Of a DNA stretch of 64,000 nucleotides, positions 34,939-43,212 are shown piece by piece. The stretch covers positions 548,698 to 612,697 of the forward strand of contig NZ_FNXY01000006.1 of the NCBI RefSeq assembly GCF_900108855.1. The letters are read 5' to 3'. Below the pieces are notes generated by a model, which saw only the letters and a list, made by a program, of their open reading frames with translations, did no database searches and had not been told where the DNA came from. The number at the start of each line of letters is the position of its first letter. Positions within the stretch are counted from its first letter, which is position 1. This stretch comes from Dyadobacter koreensis (GTDB lineage: Bacteria; Bacteroidota; Bacteroidia; Cytophagales; Spirosomataceae). A program made the translations under genes and the position numbers.

Positions 34939-34963
34939 TTGACTATTAAGAATTCTACTTTTG
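34933..34963 (+). promoter_or_regulatory. Promoter of tRNA-Lys (TTG-N20-TACTTTTG)
   Basis: A -33 TTG (34933-34935) and -7 TACTTTTG (34956-34963) with a 20-bp spacer, about 47 bp upstream of the tRNA. Same architecture as the tRNA-Thr copy 1 promoter. Confidence 0.65.
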
Positions 34964-35010
34964 CATCGCAATTACGGAAAACGCTTCGGCTATTCCAACT
35001 CAAATTGTTT

Positions 35011-35083
35011 GATTCCGTAGCTCAGCTGGTAGAGCAATACACTTTTAATGTATGGGTCCTGGGTTCGAATCCCAGCGGGATCA
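35011..35083 (+). tRNA. tRNA-Lys (anticodon UUU); probable integration target
   Basis: A 73-nt cloverleaf: acceptor GATTCCG/CGGGATC with one T-G pair, D-arm GCTC..GAGC, anticodon stem ATACA/TGTAT with loop CTTTTAA (anticodon TTT), T-arm CTGGG/CCCAG with TTCGAAT. The serine recombinase frame on the opposite strand ends inside it, which marks the 3' part as the likely attachment site. Confidence 0.97.
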
Positions 35084-36599
35084 CCTGATGGGACAAATCT
35101 GAAAATAACAGATTTGTCCCTTTTTTATTTCCATTTAACTCGCTGTTTTTCTGATAGATAATATTGAGCACTTCATTAATTCTAGTGGTTCGATGTTGCA
35201 CACCATCAAAAGTGAGTTTTTCCGGGAAGATCGAACCAAGAATCTTTCGCTTTTCTTCAATATTGCCGTTTTCATAAAGCAAATCCAGTCCTGAAAGGTT
35301 TTTTAAGGCTTTTTCAAGTAGAACACCTATTTCCTTATCCCTGCCTTGTAGAGTGTTAAGTTTCTTTTCGAACTCCTCGGTTTTGCTGGCTGATTGCTCC
35401 TTGATCATCTTAAAGTCTGATTCTTCCAAATCGCCATCTACCTTCATGATTCTGGCCTTTTGCATGCGAATGCTGATGCTATCCAGTTCAGAGAGTATCT
35501 GTTTACGCTCCGTTTCCTGATGTTTTACTTTCTGCTTAAAGTCGTTCATTATCGCTTGGGTGAATATTTCTATCCTGCCAGGTCTGGGAATCAATTCCCT
35601 GAGCTCATGCAATAATCTTTCGTTTGCTAGCTGGGCTTTAAACCGCACCTTACAGGCGGCTGAGCAGTGGTAATAATAATAATACCCTCCATTTCCTTTG
35701 GAAGCACTTCCGGTGAGCATTCTGCTGCACTTTGGGCATTTTAAAAACCCACGCAATGGCAAGTCATCCAGTGAACGAACTTTGGGCTTTTGATTAGGAT
35801 TACGTCTTCTACCGTCGAGTGACTGCTGCGCCAATTCAAAGAGCGATTCTGAGATAATTGTTTCATGAACACCCTTTACAAAATAGCCAGCCTCATCTTT
35901 GTAAGGAGGAATAAATATTTTACCGCAATATACAGGGTTGCGTATCGCTACCCAGAAGTTATTTTTACTACTTCGTAGTCCCTTATATCTGGCCATTTTC
36001 CAAATCTGCTCGGTGTTATAAGTTCCGGCAGCAATTTGCTCGAATACTTCTAACATAATTGGCGCATTAACAGGGTGTGGTGCAATATGCTTTTTACCTT
36101 CTGGTGTTATTCTATTGATATAACCAATAGGCGCTGTGGCCATCCAGCGACCTTCTTTTTTGGCACGCCTCATTCCGTGAAATACATTCAATGCCCGGCG
36201 GTCATTCTCTACCTCGGGTGCCGCCAGGTACACTGCCAACATCATTTTATTCTCAGGGATGGACAAATCTAAAGGTTGTTCAATTGCCTGTGGTTCTGCT
36301 CCCAATTTGCCCAGTAGACTGATCATCTGGTATGCATCACCTGTATTGCGGCTAAAACGGTCCCATTTCGTGAATAAGACCAATCTCGGCTGCCGCGATT
36401 TTTTTAGATGTGTAAGAAGGCGCCGCCAGGCCGGGCGTTCAAAAGTTTTGGCCGAATAGTCTTCAATAATGACTTCGTCGATTTCGATGGATTGCAGTTG
36501 ACAATGTCGCCTGAGCCTTTCTTCCTGATCTCTTTGGGAGTAACCTTTGTCAGCCTGCTCATCGGTACTGACTCGGATATATAAACATGCCTTTCTCAT
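35022..36599 (-). CDS. Large serine recombinase (site-specific integrase)
   Basis: A 525-residue resolvase/invertase-type recombinase. The catalytic domain starts ACLYIRVSTDEQADKGYSQ with the nucleophile Ser11, and continues with LFTKWDRFSRNTGDAYQMI. A recombinase domain (RAKKEGRWMATAPIGY ... RNPVYCGKIFIPPYKDE), a zinc ribbon (CPKCSRMLTG ... HCSAACKVRF) and a coiled coil follow. The last 20 or so residues (PLGFEPRTHTLKVYCSTS) are the antisense reading of tRNA-Lys, and the 10 before them read the tRNA terminator. It should integrate and excise the element now inserted at this tRNA. A 56-codon gene lies just upstream on the same strand. Confidence 0.93.
   Translation of the reverse strand: MRKACLYIRVSTDEQADKGYSQRDQEERLRRHCQLQSIEIDEVIIEDYSAKTFERPAWRRLLTHLKKSRQPRLVLFTKWDRFSRNTGDAYQMISLLGKLGAEPQAIEQPLDLSIPENKMMLAVYLAAPEVENDRRALNVFHGMRRAKKEGRWMATAPIGYINRITPEGKKHIAPHPVNAPIMLEVFEQIAAGTYNTEQIWKMARYKGLRSSKNNFWVAIRNPVYCGKIFIPPYKDEAGYFVKGVHETIISESLFELAQQSLDGRRRNPNQKPKVRSLDDLPLRGFLKCPKCSRMLTGSASKGNGGYYYYYHCSAACKVRFKAQLANERLLHELRELIPRPGRIEIFTQAIMNDFKQKVKHQETERKQILSELDSISIRMQKARIMKVDGDLEESDFKMIKEQSASKTEEFEKKLNTLQGRDKEIGVLLEKALKNLSGLDLLYENGNIEEKRKILGSIFPEKLTFDGVQHRTTRINEVLNIIYQKNSELNGNKKGTNLLFSDLSHQVIPLGFEPRTHTLKVYCSTS
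35090..35126 (+). terminator. Terminator of tRNA-Lys, inside the recombinase 3' end
   Basis: Perfect 12-bp stem (gggacaaatctg / cagatttgtccc), 7-base loop, followed by six T. It starts 6 bp after the tRNA and is also translated on the other strand as part of the recombinase C-terminus. Confidence 0.85.
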
Positions 36600-36658
36600 C
36601 TTTAAAAATCGATTAATGAAATAATAATTATTCGATTAAAATCAGCAACTGTAAAAAT

Positions 36659-36829
36659 CTAACTTTTGGTATTTCTAAGATACTGATTTACTGCGATACC
36701 GGCAAGCAAATTCACCATTTCTAACATCCTTTTCGCCTGTTGGACGGTGATAATTTCATGATGTCTTGCCAGTATTTTGACAACCCTCTCCGGTGTCATT
36801 CCTTTGCTTTCCTTATGCTCCTCTTCCAT
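36659..36829 (-). CDS. Small protein encoded upstream of the recombinase (56 aa)
   Basis: Reading from the ATG at 36829 gives 56 residues: MEEEHKESKGMTPERVVKIL, then ARHHEIITVQQAKRMLEMVN and LLAGIAVNQYLRNTKS. I recall small proteins with the pattern TPERVVKIL..HG..VT..QA..IL..M..LA.IAVNQYL beside recombinase genes in Bacteroidota elements. It ends 59 bp before the recombinase start and is probably co-transcribed with it. It may be a recombination directionality factor or regulator; that is inference from position only. Confidence 0.6.
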   Translation of the reverse strand: MEEEHKESKGMTPERVVKILARHHEIITVQQAKRMLEMVNLLAGIAVNQYLRNTKS

Positions 36830-36960
36830 ATCCCACTGTCTTTTAAGTTAAACAAGCCGGAAACTAGGAAAAGAGGATTTGTTGAGCGTTCCAAAAGATC
36901 CCGACGGAATGAAAAGAATCTTTTTTATTGTAACGCAGATGGAAATAATGCTATTTATCT

Positions 36961-37000
36961 TCAAAGAGCCTGAAAGTGTATGACTTATCAGGCTCTTTGA
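36961..37000 (-). terminator. Hairpin after ardA
   Basis: Perfect 13-bp inverted repeat (tcaaagagcctga / tcaggctctttga), 14-base loop, starting 8 bp after the ardA stop. No long T-run follows, so terminator strength is uncertain. Confidence 0.6.
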
Positions 37001-37008
37001 AGGATAAT

Positions 37009-37566
37009 TCAATAGTCTGCGAAAACATGACCATCATATTCACTATACCCTTCCAGAAATAAATCCCTTGCAAAGGCTTCGTAATCAAAATATCTTTGCA
37101 ACAGTTCTGGTACGTCTGACAGCATTCCTGTATCTTCTATGTACTGATAGGTAAACTCCAACTCCGGATCTTTTATCGTTCCTGAAAAATAACCTTGGTA
37201 AGATTCTTCAAATCCTTGTAATGTTTCATCAAGATCATTTCCATTCGATGGCCATAAAACGATACTTGAGCAGTAAATCTCGAATGCCTCTGCTCGATCT
37301 TCATCCATTTCATCCGTAATTTCAAAATACCTGAACGTGTCTTCGTGTAGCCAGGATTCGGAAATCAAAAAATCTGGAATGTATTCCCAATCCTGGAACA
37401 TTAGTTCTGGCAAGAATTCATTTCTATGGTATTCGTAGCAGTCTTTATAAAACGCTTTGCTATCAGAGTAGTCTGAGAGATCAAACCATTTACCGAAAAG
37501 TGATCCGTCGTTATACTGCCCGTAAGTTCCAACATAAATTTTTGGAGTGTTTTCAAGATTTTTCAT
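37009..37566 (-). CDS. ardA: Antirestriction protein ArdA
   Basis: A 185-residue acidic protein of the ArdA family, starting with KIYVGTYGQYNDGSLFGKWFD, with WLHEDTFRY and EAFEIYCSS later. ArdA proteins mimic bent B-DNA and inhibit type I restriction enzymes, helping conjugative DNA to establish in a new host. The high Asp/Glu content fits DNA mimicry. Its place near the recombinase fits early expression after transfer. A GC-rich structured element is directly upstream. Confidence 0.9.
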   Translation of the reverse strand: MKNLENTPKIYVGTYGQYNDGSLFGKWFDLSDYSDSKAFYKDCYEYHRNEFLPELMFQDWEYIPDFLISESWLHEDTFRYFEITDEMDEDRAEAFEIYCSSIVLWPSNGNDLDETLQGFEESYQGYFSGTIKDPELEFTYQYIEDTGMLSDVPELLQRYFDYEAFARDLFLEGYSEYDGHVFADY

Positions 37567-37634
37567 GATTGAAAGACTTTAAAAGTAGCTTAGCCCGGCG
37601 TTGTGCTCAGGGCAATCGCTATCTCCACTCAAAG

Positions 37635-37752
37635 AAAAAATGACGGGTTCACCCCTTGGCTGCAAGGGTAGCCAGCGGTTTAAGGAGCGGCATTAAGCCG
37701 GGGGCGCCCAGCCGCGGTAAATAGCGGGTTACTCTTGTAGCCGTCATTTTTT
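37635..37752. other. GC-rich structured non-coding element upstream of ardA
   Basis: A 118-bp block is bounded by a perfect 12-bp inverted repeat, aaaaaatgacgg and ccgtcatttttt, and its interior is much more GC-rich than the flanks, with inner complementary runs (accccttggctgcaagggt, gcggtttaaggagcggc, gccgcggtaaatagcgg). Nothing in it codes. It could be a structured RNA, an attenuator of ardA or a replication/transfer site such as a single-strand promoter. The remainder of the 37567-38062 gap is AT-rich and shows nothing clear. Confidence 0.55.
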
Positions 37753-38062
37753 GCTTTGTAACTTTCGTTGCACTGACTGACAACCTGTGCGGCTGGTGTT
37801 TTCCATTAAGCATCAAACATTAATTGCTTATGCTGCTCTACATATATTGGTTATCAATACTCTGAATTGAAAATGAGGCATATGAGATGGAGCCCAAATA
37901 GTGGTATGCCTTATCCACCTGAGTTTTTATACATATGCTTAGAGGGCTAATAACTTCGTTGGTACAGGCACAGTTAACAGATAGATAGCGACATGCTTAT
38001 GGGATGTTGCAACATTATTACTATTAAATTAGTAATACTTATTACACTTTTAATCCTTAGCC

Positions 38063-40423
38063 ATGATCCGAAATTATTTAAAAATTGCTCTTCGCAATTT
38101 GCGTGCAGGCGGCTGGTATTCTGCATTGAATATCGGCGGCCTGGCCGTGGTGCTGTCCGTGAGTATACTCCTGTTTTGGTGGGTTCGAAAGGAGCTGAGT
38201 TTTGACCGTTTTCATAGTGATGCCCAGCGGATTTACCAGGTTAATGTTCATTTTGGTAAAGGTGAGAATGAATATACATCCACCTCGACGCCCGGGCCGA
38301 TCGCAGCCGTAGCCTTCAGGGAAATTCCCGAGGTGGAAAGTGCTGTGCGCATGGGTGATTATCTATCAGCAACGTTCCGGGCAAACAACAAAATATTTAC
38401 GGAAAAAGATAACCTGGCCTATACAGACACAAATTTCATTGAAATCTTTGATGGCTTTAAAGTGCTATATGGAGATAAAAATACACTTTTCCCGTCCCCT
38501 GATGCGGTTGTGATTTCCGAAAAACTCGCCCGTAAGTTTTTTGGAACGGCTGATGCTATTGGGAAGACATTCACTAACGTTCAAAACAATACCGTCTTCA
38601 CAGTAAGCGCAGTTTTAGAAAATGCCCCTGACAACTCATCATTTAGACGAGATATTTATCTGAATCTAGCCATTTTGAAAACCCTTGATTCAAAAAAAGG
38701 TGCTCGCCGCTCTGTGGACGAGAATTGGGATGATTATGGCTTTGGAACTTATATCAAACTGGCTGCCCATGCCGATCTGTCAGTGGTTGAAAAAAAGTTA
38801 ACTTCCTTGCAGATTAATGCCCAGGTAAACCCATCTAATCCGTCTGAATTCCTGTTACAGCCGCTTACCGAAATCCACCTTTATCCGGTTGAGGGCAGTG
38901 AGTCAGAGAGCAAGCAAGTGGGTATGATGGGAGCCGTTGCGCTGCTGCTGCTCAGCATTGGCTGCATCAACTATGTGAATCTTACCACGGCCCGCGCTAC
39001 CAGGCGGTCCAAAGAAATCGGCATTCGCAAAATCGTAGGTGCCGGATCACCGCAGTTGGCCATGCAGCTGCTGGTGGAATCATTGCTTACATTAACCTTG
39101 TCTCTGATTTTGTCAATCGGACTATTGCAGGCGATGCTGCCATTTTATGCAAGTATTACCGGCAAGTCGGGCAATTTTTCACTATTTGATATACACACCT
39201 GGCAAATTCTGCTGGGTGCGCTTACATTCTGTTTTGTTATGGCAGGGGTTTATCCTGCATTTCTGATTTCAGGGTTTAGTCCGGTTCAGGCCTTAAAAGG
39301 CCGTTCCAACCAGGTGAGTGGCGCTTTGCTACGAAAATCGTTGGTCGTAGCGCAGTTCGCACTGGCCACTATGCTCATTGTAGGCACGTTTGTCATTGGC
39401 AGTCAAATGCGTTTTATCAGAGATCGTGACCCAGGCTTTGACCGGAAACATACCTTCTCTTTTGATGGGCGTAATTTTACACTTCAAATCAAGCAAGCAC
39501 TCCGTGGCGAGTCGAGCATCCTGGGTGTAAGCACCTCTACAGATACACCCGTCAATATTTTAACGGGGACATTATCAACGGATTGGGATGGAAAACCGAA
39601 GGATAGGGCACTGATTATGGCTCAACTCAGCGTAGACCCTGATTTTATTCCAAATTTTAAATTAAAACTGCTAGCCGGACGGAATTTCAGAGGTACCAAA
39701 GCAGATTCAACTTGCATTATTTTAAACGAGACGGCTGTCAAACAAACCGGAATAAAAGATCCAATCGGCAAGCGGTTCAAGCTGAATGACACCGAAGGGA
39801 CCATCATTGGTGTTGTGAAAGATTTTAATATCACCTCAATTCGCGAGCCGATCATGTCTTTGGTTATATTCAGTCATCCAAATCAAAATTATAGGGTTCA
39901 CGTGCATACAACGCAAAAGCTAGCACCACAGGCTTTAAAGAAAGCCGAAAGGTTGTGGAAGCAGTACATGCCAGCTTACTCATTCGAGTATGCTTTTCTG
40001 GATGCGGACTACAATGTGCTCTACCGTACTGATGAGCAAACCAGGCAACTATTTAATTTTTTTGCAGGTATCGCGATTGTGATCTCATGCCTTGGACTTC
40101 TGGGGTTAACATCCTTTACCACTGAACAGCGCACCAAAGAAATAGGCATCAGGAAAGTGCTTGGTGCAACGGTATTGAACATTACTACGCTACTTTCCAA
40201 AGATTTCGTCAAACTTGTCCTGATTGCCATCGTGATCGCTTCGCCCATAGCCTGGTTTGCCATGGATCATTGGCTCAAGGGTTTTGCTTACAAGGTGGAA
40301 ATTCATTGGTGGATTTTCATGTTGGCTGGCTTGTTAACAATGACAACGGCACTTGTGACTATTTGTTTTCAAAGTGTCAAAGCGGCAATGGTCAACCCGG
40401 TACAGTCAATCAAGGCGGAGTAA
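38063..40423 (+). CDS. MacB/FtsX-type ABC transporter permease
   Basis: A 786-residue membrane protein with two FtsX-type permease halves. The N-terminal helix (MIRNYLKIALRNLRAGGWYSALNIGGL), a large MacB periplasmic core domain, three helices containing CINYVNLTTARATRRSKEIGIRKIVGA, then a second core and three final helices containing TTEQRTKEIGIRKVLGA. The repeated K-E-I-G-I-R-K motif marks the coupling helices. No ATPase gene is next to it. Bacteroidota often have such orphan permeases that export antimicrobials or lipids; the substrate is unknown. It sits in the island, with a terminator after it. Confidence 0.88.
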   Translation: MIRNYLKIALRNLRAGGWYSALNIGGLAVVLSVSILLFWWVRKELSFDRFHSDAQRIYQVNVHFGKGENEYTSTSTPGPIAAVAFREIPEVESAVRMGDYLSATFRANNKIFTEKDNLAYTDTNFIEIFDGFKVLYGDKNTLFPSPDAVVISEKLARKFFGTADAIGKTFTNVQNNTVFTVSAVLENAPDNSSFRRDIYLNLAILKTLDSKKGARRSVDENWDDYGFGTYIKLAAHADLSVVEKKLTSLQINAQVNPSNPSEFLLQPLTEIHLYPVEGSESESKQVGMMGAVALLLLSIGCINYVNLTTARATRRSKEIGIRKIVGAGSPQLAMQLLVESLLTLTLSLILSIGLLQAMLPFYASITGKSGNFSLFDIHTWQILLGALTFCFVMAGVYPAFLISGFSPVQALKGRSNQVSGALLRKSLVVAQFALATMLIVGTFVIGSQMRFIRDRDPGFDRKHTFSFDGRNFTLQIKQALRGESSILGVSTSTDTPVNILTGTLSTDWDGKPKDRALIMAQLSVDPDFIPNFKLKLLAGRNFRGTKADSTCIILNETAVKQTGIKDPIGKRFKLNDTEGTIIGVVKDFNITSIREPIMSLVIFSHPNQNYRVHVHTTQKLAPQALKKAERLWKQYMPAYSFEYAFLDADYNVLYRTDEQTRQLFNFFAGIAIVISCLGLLGLTSFTTEQRTKEIGIRKVLGATVLNITTLLSKDFVKLVLIAIVIASPIAWFAMDHWLKGFAYKVEIHWWIFMLAGLLTMTTALVTICFQSVKAAMVNPVQSIKAE

Positions 40424-40431
40424 AAAAATAA

Positions 40432-40465
40432 AGTTTGCTGCCATGAATTCCGCTGGCAGCAAACT
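40432..40465 (+). terminator. Terminator after the permease gene
   Basis: Perfect 12-bp inverted repeat (agtttgctgcca / tggcagcaaact) with a 10-base loop, 8 bp after the stop. Confidence 0.7.
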
Positions 40466-40868
40466 GATTTCATCGAATTAATGTGCTCCGAGTTAACACT
40501 CCTAGGTGCTTAATGGTATATATGCACTGAGAGAACAAGAAAAAAGGTGCAGGCTTAGGTTTGCAATATATTGTTTCGTCTCATCAATTTTACCCCTGGA
40601 TATAGAAATCTCCGGCCCATCCGTCAGCAACAGAAAATCACCGGATTCTTTTTTCCGGCTTCTGATGGCTTCCTTGTTTACTCCATTTGGTCTTGCGGAT
40701 TTAAGATTCCATTTTGTAACAGACAAACGAATCTATATTTTAAAAATTAGGTATACTCCTGCATTCATCGAAAGCAAATATGCATCTTTGGCGGGTGTGG
40801 CACTCGGTTTCGGATGGCGTTAATACAACCTTTTAGGTTTAAAAAGAGTCTCTTATTTACAGAAAAAT
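40466..40868. other. Intergenic region with a possible outer-membrane gene remnant
   Basis: No convincing gene is present. From about 40,690 to 40,823 a plus-strand frame reads a beta-strand-like end, KIRYTPAFIESKYASLAG then VALGFGWR and a stop, similar in style to C-termini of Bacteroidota outer membrane barrels. This may be the relic of a deleted gene. It is a weak call. Confidence 0.25.
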
Positions 40869-41267
40869 ATGAACCTTATGAACAAGCTATTTATTTATAT
40901 ACTCTTGCTTACTAGCGGTTTCTTTGCTTCATGTGAAGAGAAAATAGAAGCTCGCTCGGAAACACAATGCTTACAGGCCAAATTTATATCCAAGTATTGT
41001 AACGGTACGAGCGAACCCCTTTACCTGGTAAAGTTTCCATCACCTACTTCCTTAACTAAAAATTATTCTGGTGATGATGCCAATCCCACTTATGTTGCTG
41101 CAATGCTCGATTTGCCTGAGTCTGTTCAAATAAACGATACCACTTTTTACATGCAAATTTACCGCGATCCACAGAGGGAGTCAAAAGTGATAATAGGTAT
41201 TTGTACAGCGAACTTTGGGCCAGCCAGTATACTTGTGTGCGAAGGTGTTTCGCAGTCCTGCCCTTAA
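40869..41267 (+). CDS. Putative lipoprotein
   Basis: A 132-residue protein with a lipoprotein signal peptide, MNLMNKLFIYILLLTSGFFASC, with acylation at Cys22. The mature part has several further cysteines and no recognised family. The start could be the second Met (position 4). It is in the accessory region with no clear partner. Confidence 0.6.
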   Translation: MNLMNKLFIYILLLTSGFFASCEEKIEARSETQCLQAKFISKYCNGTSEPLYLVKFPSPTSLTKNYSGDDANPTYVAAMLDLPESVQINDTTFYMQIYRDPQRESKVIIGICTANFGPASILVCEGVSQSCP

Positions 41268-41749
41268 TAACAGAACACTAACATGCAAACACCCATTGTG
41301 TGACGTGTTCTTTGAACCTTGCGAACCATTATCTATACATCGCCATACCTTGGATCAGTGCGAAATTTCCGGTAAACCAATAATTGAATCAGTTTCTGAC
41401 GTCGGGTTCTTCATAAACCTGCATCAATTTATATGGGGGTTCCGCGATTATAATTACCATAAACCGCAATCAAAACCGAAAACGGCTTATGGTAATCTGG
41501 CATTTATTACAATGCCTTGGTACGCGTGATCGGCTAAATTTAGAAAATCTATTTTTCAATTACAATCCATCTACGCTTGAAGATCGGCGTAGAAATTTTT
41601 GCATCTGAAATATTATCTGGTTGATTGTATATCTTTGACACTTAGGTAAATGTTGTATCCATTTCCCATACACTCTTTTAACTACGAACAGCCGGAGCCT
41701 AGGCTTGAGATTTAAACTATAATTATAAAATTGTATTAACTTTCTCAAA
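41268..41749. other. Intergenic region with a hairpin and a promoter-like box
   Basis: No credible gene. A hairpin with perfect 10-bp arms (attaccataa 41453-41462 / ttatggtaat 41487-41496, plus an inner ccg/cgg) lies in the middle. At 41630-41637 TATCTTTG matches TAnnTTTG and may drive the DJ-1/PfpI gene about 110 bp downstream. Confidence 0.4.
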
Positions 41750-42424
41750 ATGAAAATTGCATTTCTTGTCTATCATGACATAACAGCGCTCGATTTATTT
41801 GGACCCTTAGATATCTTCAATCGTGTAACGTCTTGGAAAACAATGCTGGTTAGTTGCACTTCTGGTCCTATCAAAATTGGTCAGGGTATACACATTGAAC
41901 CGGCGGAGATACTTACCGAAAATAGTAGGTTTGACGCATTTGTAATTCCAGGAGGCTTTGGACAAATTGATTTTTCATATAACCCTGACAATTTGCGAAT
42001 AATACGGAGCGTGTGCTTGAATAGTAAATTTGTGTTAACTGTTTGTACGGGATCAGTAATTTTGGGCTTGTGCGGCTTGCTCATCGGAAAAAAGGTTACT
42101 ACTAATAGATCCGCTTTTGATATTCTCACGCGCTTAGGAGCGACGGTGATTTCCGAACGGACTGTTGAGGATGGGAATTTTCTCACTTGTGGTGGGGTTT
42201 CCGCCGGCATCGACCTTGCTTTTATGTTTGTCAGAAAATACGCTGGTCATGCGGAAGCACGAAGAATACAGGCAGAAATTGAATACAATCCCCAACCTTT
42301 GTACGTATACCAAACACTGGAGGATGATATACAACTTCAAGAGGTTCTAAAACGCCAATCTGGTAAAGTAAATAGTATTCGTCAGGCACAGGTTGATTAC
42401 TTTATAAACGCCAGCGGGAATTGA
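41750..42424 (+). CDS. DJ-1/PfpI family protein (isonitrile hydratase-like)
   Basis: A 224-residue class I glutamine amidotransferase-like protein. It starts KIAFLVYHDITALDLFGPLDIF, contains FVIPGGFGQIDF, the nucleophilic elbow LTVCTGSVILG with Cys99, TTNRSAFDILTRLGA and FLTCGGVSAGIDLAFMFV. The pattern matches the InhA/GATase1-like branch often annotated as isonitrile hydratase or ThiJ/PfpI. Activity cannot be settled from sequence. Its 3' end overlaps the last codons of the convergent frameshifted gene by 28 bp. Confidence 0.85.
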   Translation: MKIAFLVYHDITALDLFGPLDIFNRVTSWKTMLVSCTSGPIKIGQGIHIEPAEILTENSRFDAFVIPGGFGQIDFSYNPDNLRIIRSVCLNSKFVLTVCTGSVILGLCGLLIGKKVTTNRSAFDILTRLGATVISERTVEDGNFLTCGGVSAGIDLAFMFVRKYAGHAEARRIQAEIEYNPQPLYVYQTLEDDIQLQEVLKRQSGKVNSIRQAQVDYFINASGN

Positions 42425-43064
42425 AATAAATGTCCAAACAAGGTATACAAATTAGAGTATGTTTCCTTATTTGTAGCGGCATTGACCACCGCATTTATCG
42501 CTATTTCTTTTGCTAATTTTAGCCAAGTAAGTTTGTTTTTAGTCTGTACCAATTCAATTAATAGGTCCAATTTTCTTTCCAGATCATCAAGCCGGTCGGC
42601 TGGAAGACCGATTTTCTGAACATGTTTTTTGGAGATATCCAGATCATGCTGGTCAATAATTTTTCAGGTTCTGAGAATGGTACGTTTTCTTTGAAATCAA
42701 TTGTTTTAATCCCTGAACTCAGCTCTTTCGGAAGCTTATATCTTTTGTATCTTTTTTCCCATGGATCCATGTAGGATTCTTCAGTGGTCCACTTCTCAAT
42801 ACAATCTATCCAGGTATTGAGTTCAGTCATAACGCTGTCAAAATCGATACTTTGAGCGGTTTTAACAGGATAATTCTTCTCGAATCTTGTTCTTTCGATG
42901 TTAAACCAGTGAAAGGATGTGGTTTCGGTAATTTTGATCCATAACTGCTGATTTGGATCAAAAGTTAGTAGTATTCCATCTGTCACATCACTTTTCAAGA
43001 CTTTTTTTTCTAATCGGTTCTGGCGAATGATCTCGTAAATTTCGTCGCGATACGAGTTTAACAT
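42397..43064 (-). pseudogene. Frameshifted gene of unknown function
   Basis: The frame starting MLNSYRDEIYEIIRQNRLEKK runs normally to EPEK (about residue 137) and then becomes nonsense-like and stops at 42558. In the next frame the reading continues as IIDQHDLDISKKHVQKIGLP, ADRLDDLERKLDLLIELVQ and TKNKLTWLKLAKEIAINAVV and ends at a TAA at 42397. Adding one A in the run of five A at about 42,659-42,663 restores a protein of about 222 residues. No family is recognised. It is either a real frameshift mutation or a homopolymer sequencing error. The 3' end overlaps the convergent DJ-1/PfpI gene. Confidence 0.65.
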
Positions 43065-43212
43065 AAGAATTTATCTACGGAGTAAAATTATACTGAACTG
43101 AAAAAAAGTTTGTAAAGTAGTAAAAGAGGTTCATAGATATTCCACTGAAAATCCTCTTACTTTTAATTTTATTGCTTAAATTTACAGATACTTCGCAAAA
43201 TTGCAACTTAAA

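Noticed and set aside
41215..41529. A 104-codon plus-strand frame after the 40.9-kb lipoprotein gene
   Set aside because: It starts inside the lipoprotein gene in another frame, has no motif or plausible composition and overlaps a hairpin.
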